Assembly (NCBI GenBank): GCA_023079485.1
Contig: CM041086.1
Span: 12,656,401-12,720,400, forward strand
DNA from: Archilochus colubris
Lineage: Eukaryota; Chordata; Aves; Apodiformes; Trochilidae
DNA length: 64,000 nt
Direction: 5' to 3'
Under the pieces are notes generated by a model. The model was not told the DNA's origin and made no database searches. It saw only the letters and a list, made by a program, of their open reading frames with translations. The position numbers were made by a program, and so were the translations under genes. This document shows, piece after piece, positions 63,784 to 64,000 of the stretch (within the stretch, counting starts at the first letter, position 1; each line of letters opens with the position of its first letter).

Positions 63784-64000
63784 GTAAGAGAGGACAAAAG
63801 AAAAAAAATCGTTTGTTTGAGAACTACATGCCAGAAGGAAACAAAAGATGATTCAATCAGACTTCTGGTATGACAGGTCACAGATTCAGGAAGCATCTCC
63901 TCAATGACAGCCTTTATACCTCCAGCTAAAACAGAAACCATGCAGCCTTGATGGAAAGACAGAGACTCAGACCTTCCCTAGCTATGTTATCTCAAAGGTT
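63784..64000. other. Non-coding tail of the window
   Basis: Unique sequence after the candidate donor at 63783, with nothing further recognised. Confidence 0.5.

Noticed and set aside
1..64000. Search by eye for tRNA, rRNA, CRISPR arrays, operons or prokaryotic signals
   Set aside because: None seen. The sequence is vertebrate nuclear DNA and such prokaryotic features are not expected.

Overview
The window is vertebrate nuclear DNA and most likely comes from a bird. The main evidence is four copies of the avian-type LINE CR1. Two of them carry the CR1 3' end (a short ATTCTATGA-type tail preceded by a GGTTGGAAGGGACCT-like block), and three contain recognisable reverse-transcriptase or C-terminal ORF2 peptide. 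Three avian-type endogenous-retrovirus LTRs, low overall repeat content and an AT-rich background with one sharp CpG island agree with this. A songbird or other neoavian is a reasonable guess, but the sequence does not fix the species.

Layout. 1-7.0 kb is AT-rich non-coding DNA with two blocks that look like conserved regulatory elements. 7.05-7.8 kb is a decayed internal CR1 piece. 7.8-19.2 kb is mostly plain non-coding DNA with a second small CR1 piece at 17.2 kb. On the minus strand, 10.4-14.7 kb holds a set of candidate exons that are in phase with one another but match nothing I know. 19.2-19.6 kb is a probable solo LTR. 22.6-23.0 kb is a 21-bp minisatellite. 26.9-27.1 kb is a CR1 3' end. 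32.5-33.6 kb resembles a long 3' untranslated exon on the minus strand. 36.3-36.7 kb is a probable LTR. 47.7-48.1 kb is a CR1 3' end. 50.0-50.3 kb is a CpG island and the only strong promoter candidate. 60.9-61.4 kb is a third, well-delimited LTR.

No known protein-coding gene, tRNA, rRNA or CRISPR array is recognisable. The listed open reading frames are mostly chance or repeat-derived. The best reading is a gene-poor interval: part of a very long intron, or an intergenic region with an enhancer landscape and perhaps lncRNA transcription from the CpG island. All seven placeable transposable elements lie on the minus strand. Retroelements inside introns are usually depleted in the sense direction, so this weakly favours a host transcript running on the plus strand. 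Two plus-strand candidate exons (46.1 kb and 63.6 kb) would fit, while the minus-strand exon chain and the 3'-UTR-like block point the other way. The sequence alone does not settle this.

I did not find a convincing new biological system. The items most worth testing are the unexplained CpG island, the minus-strand exon chain ending in a stop codon and poly(A) signal, the 3'-UTR-like block, and the minisatellite with its ordered variant zones.
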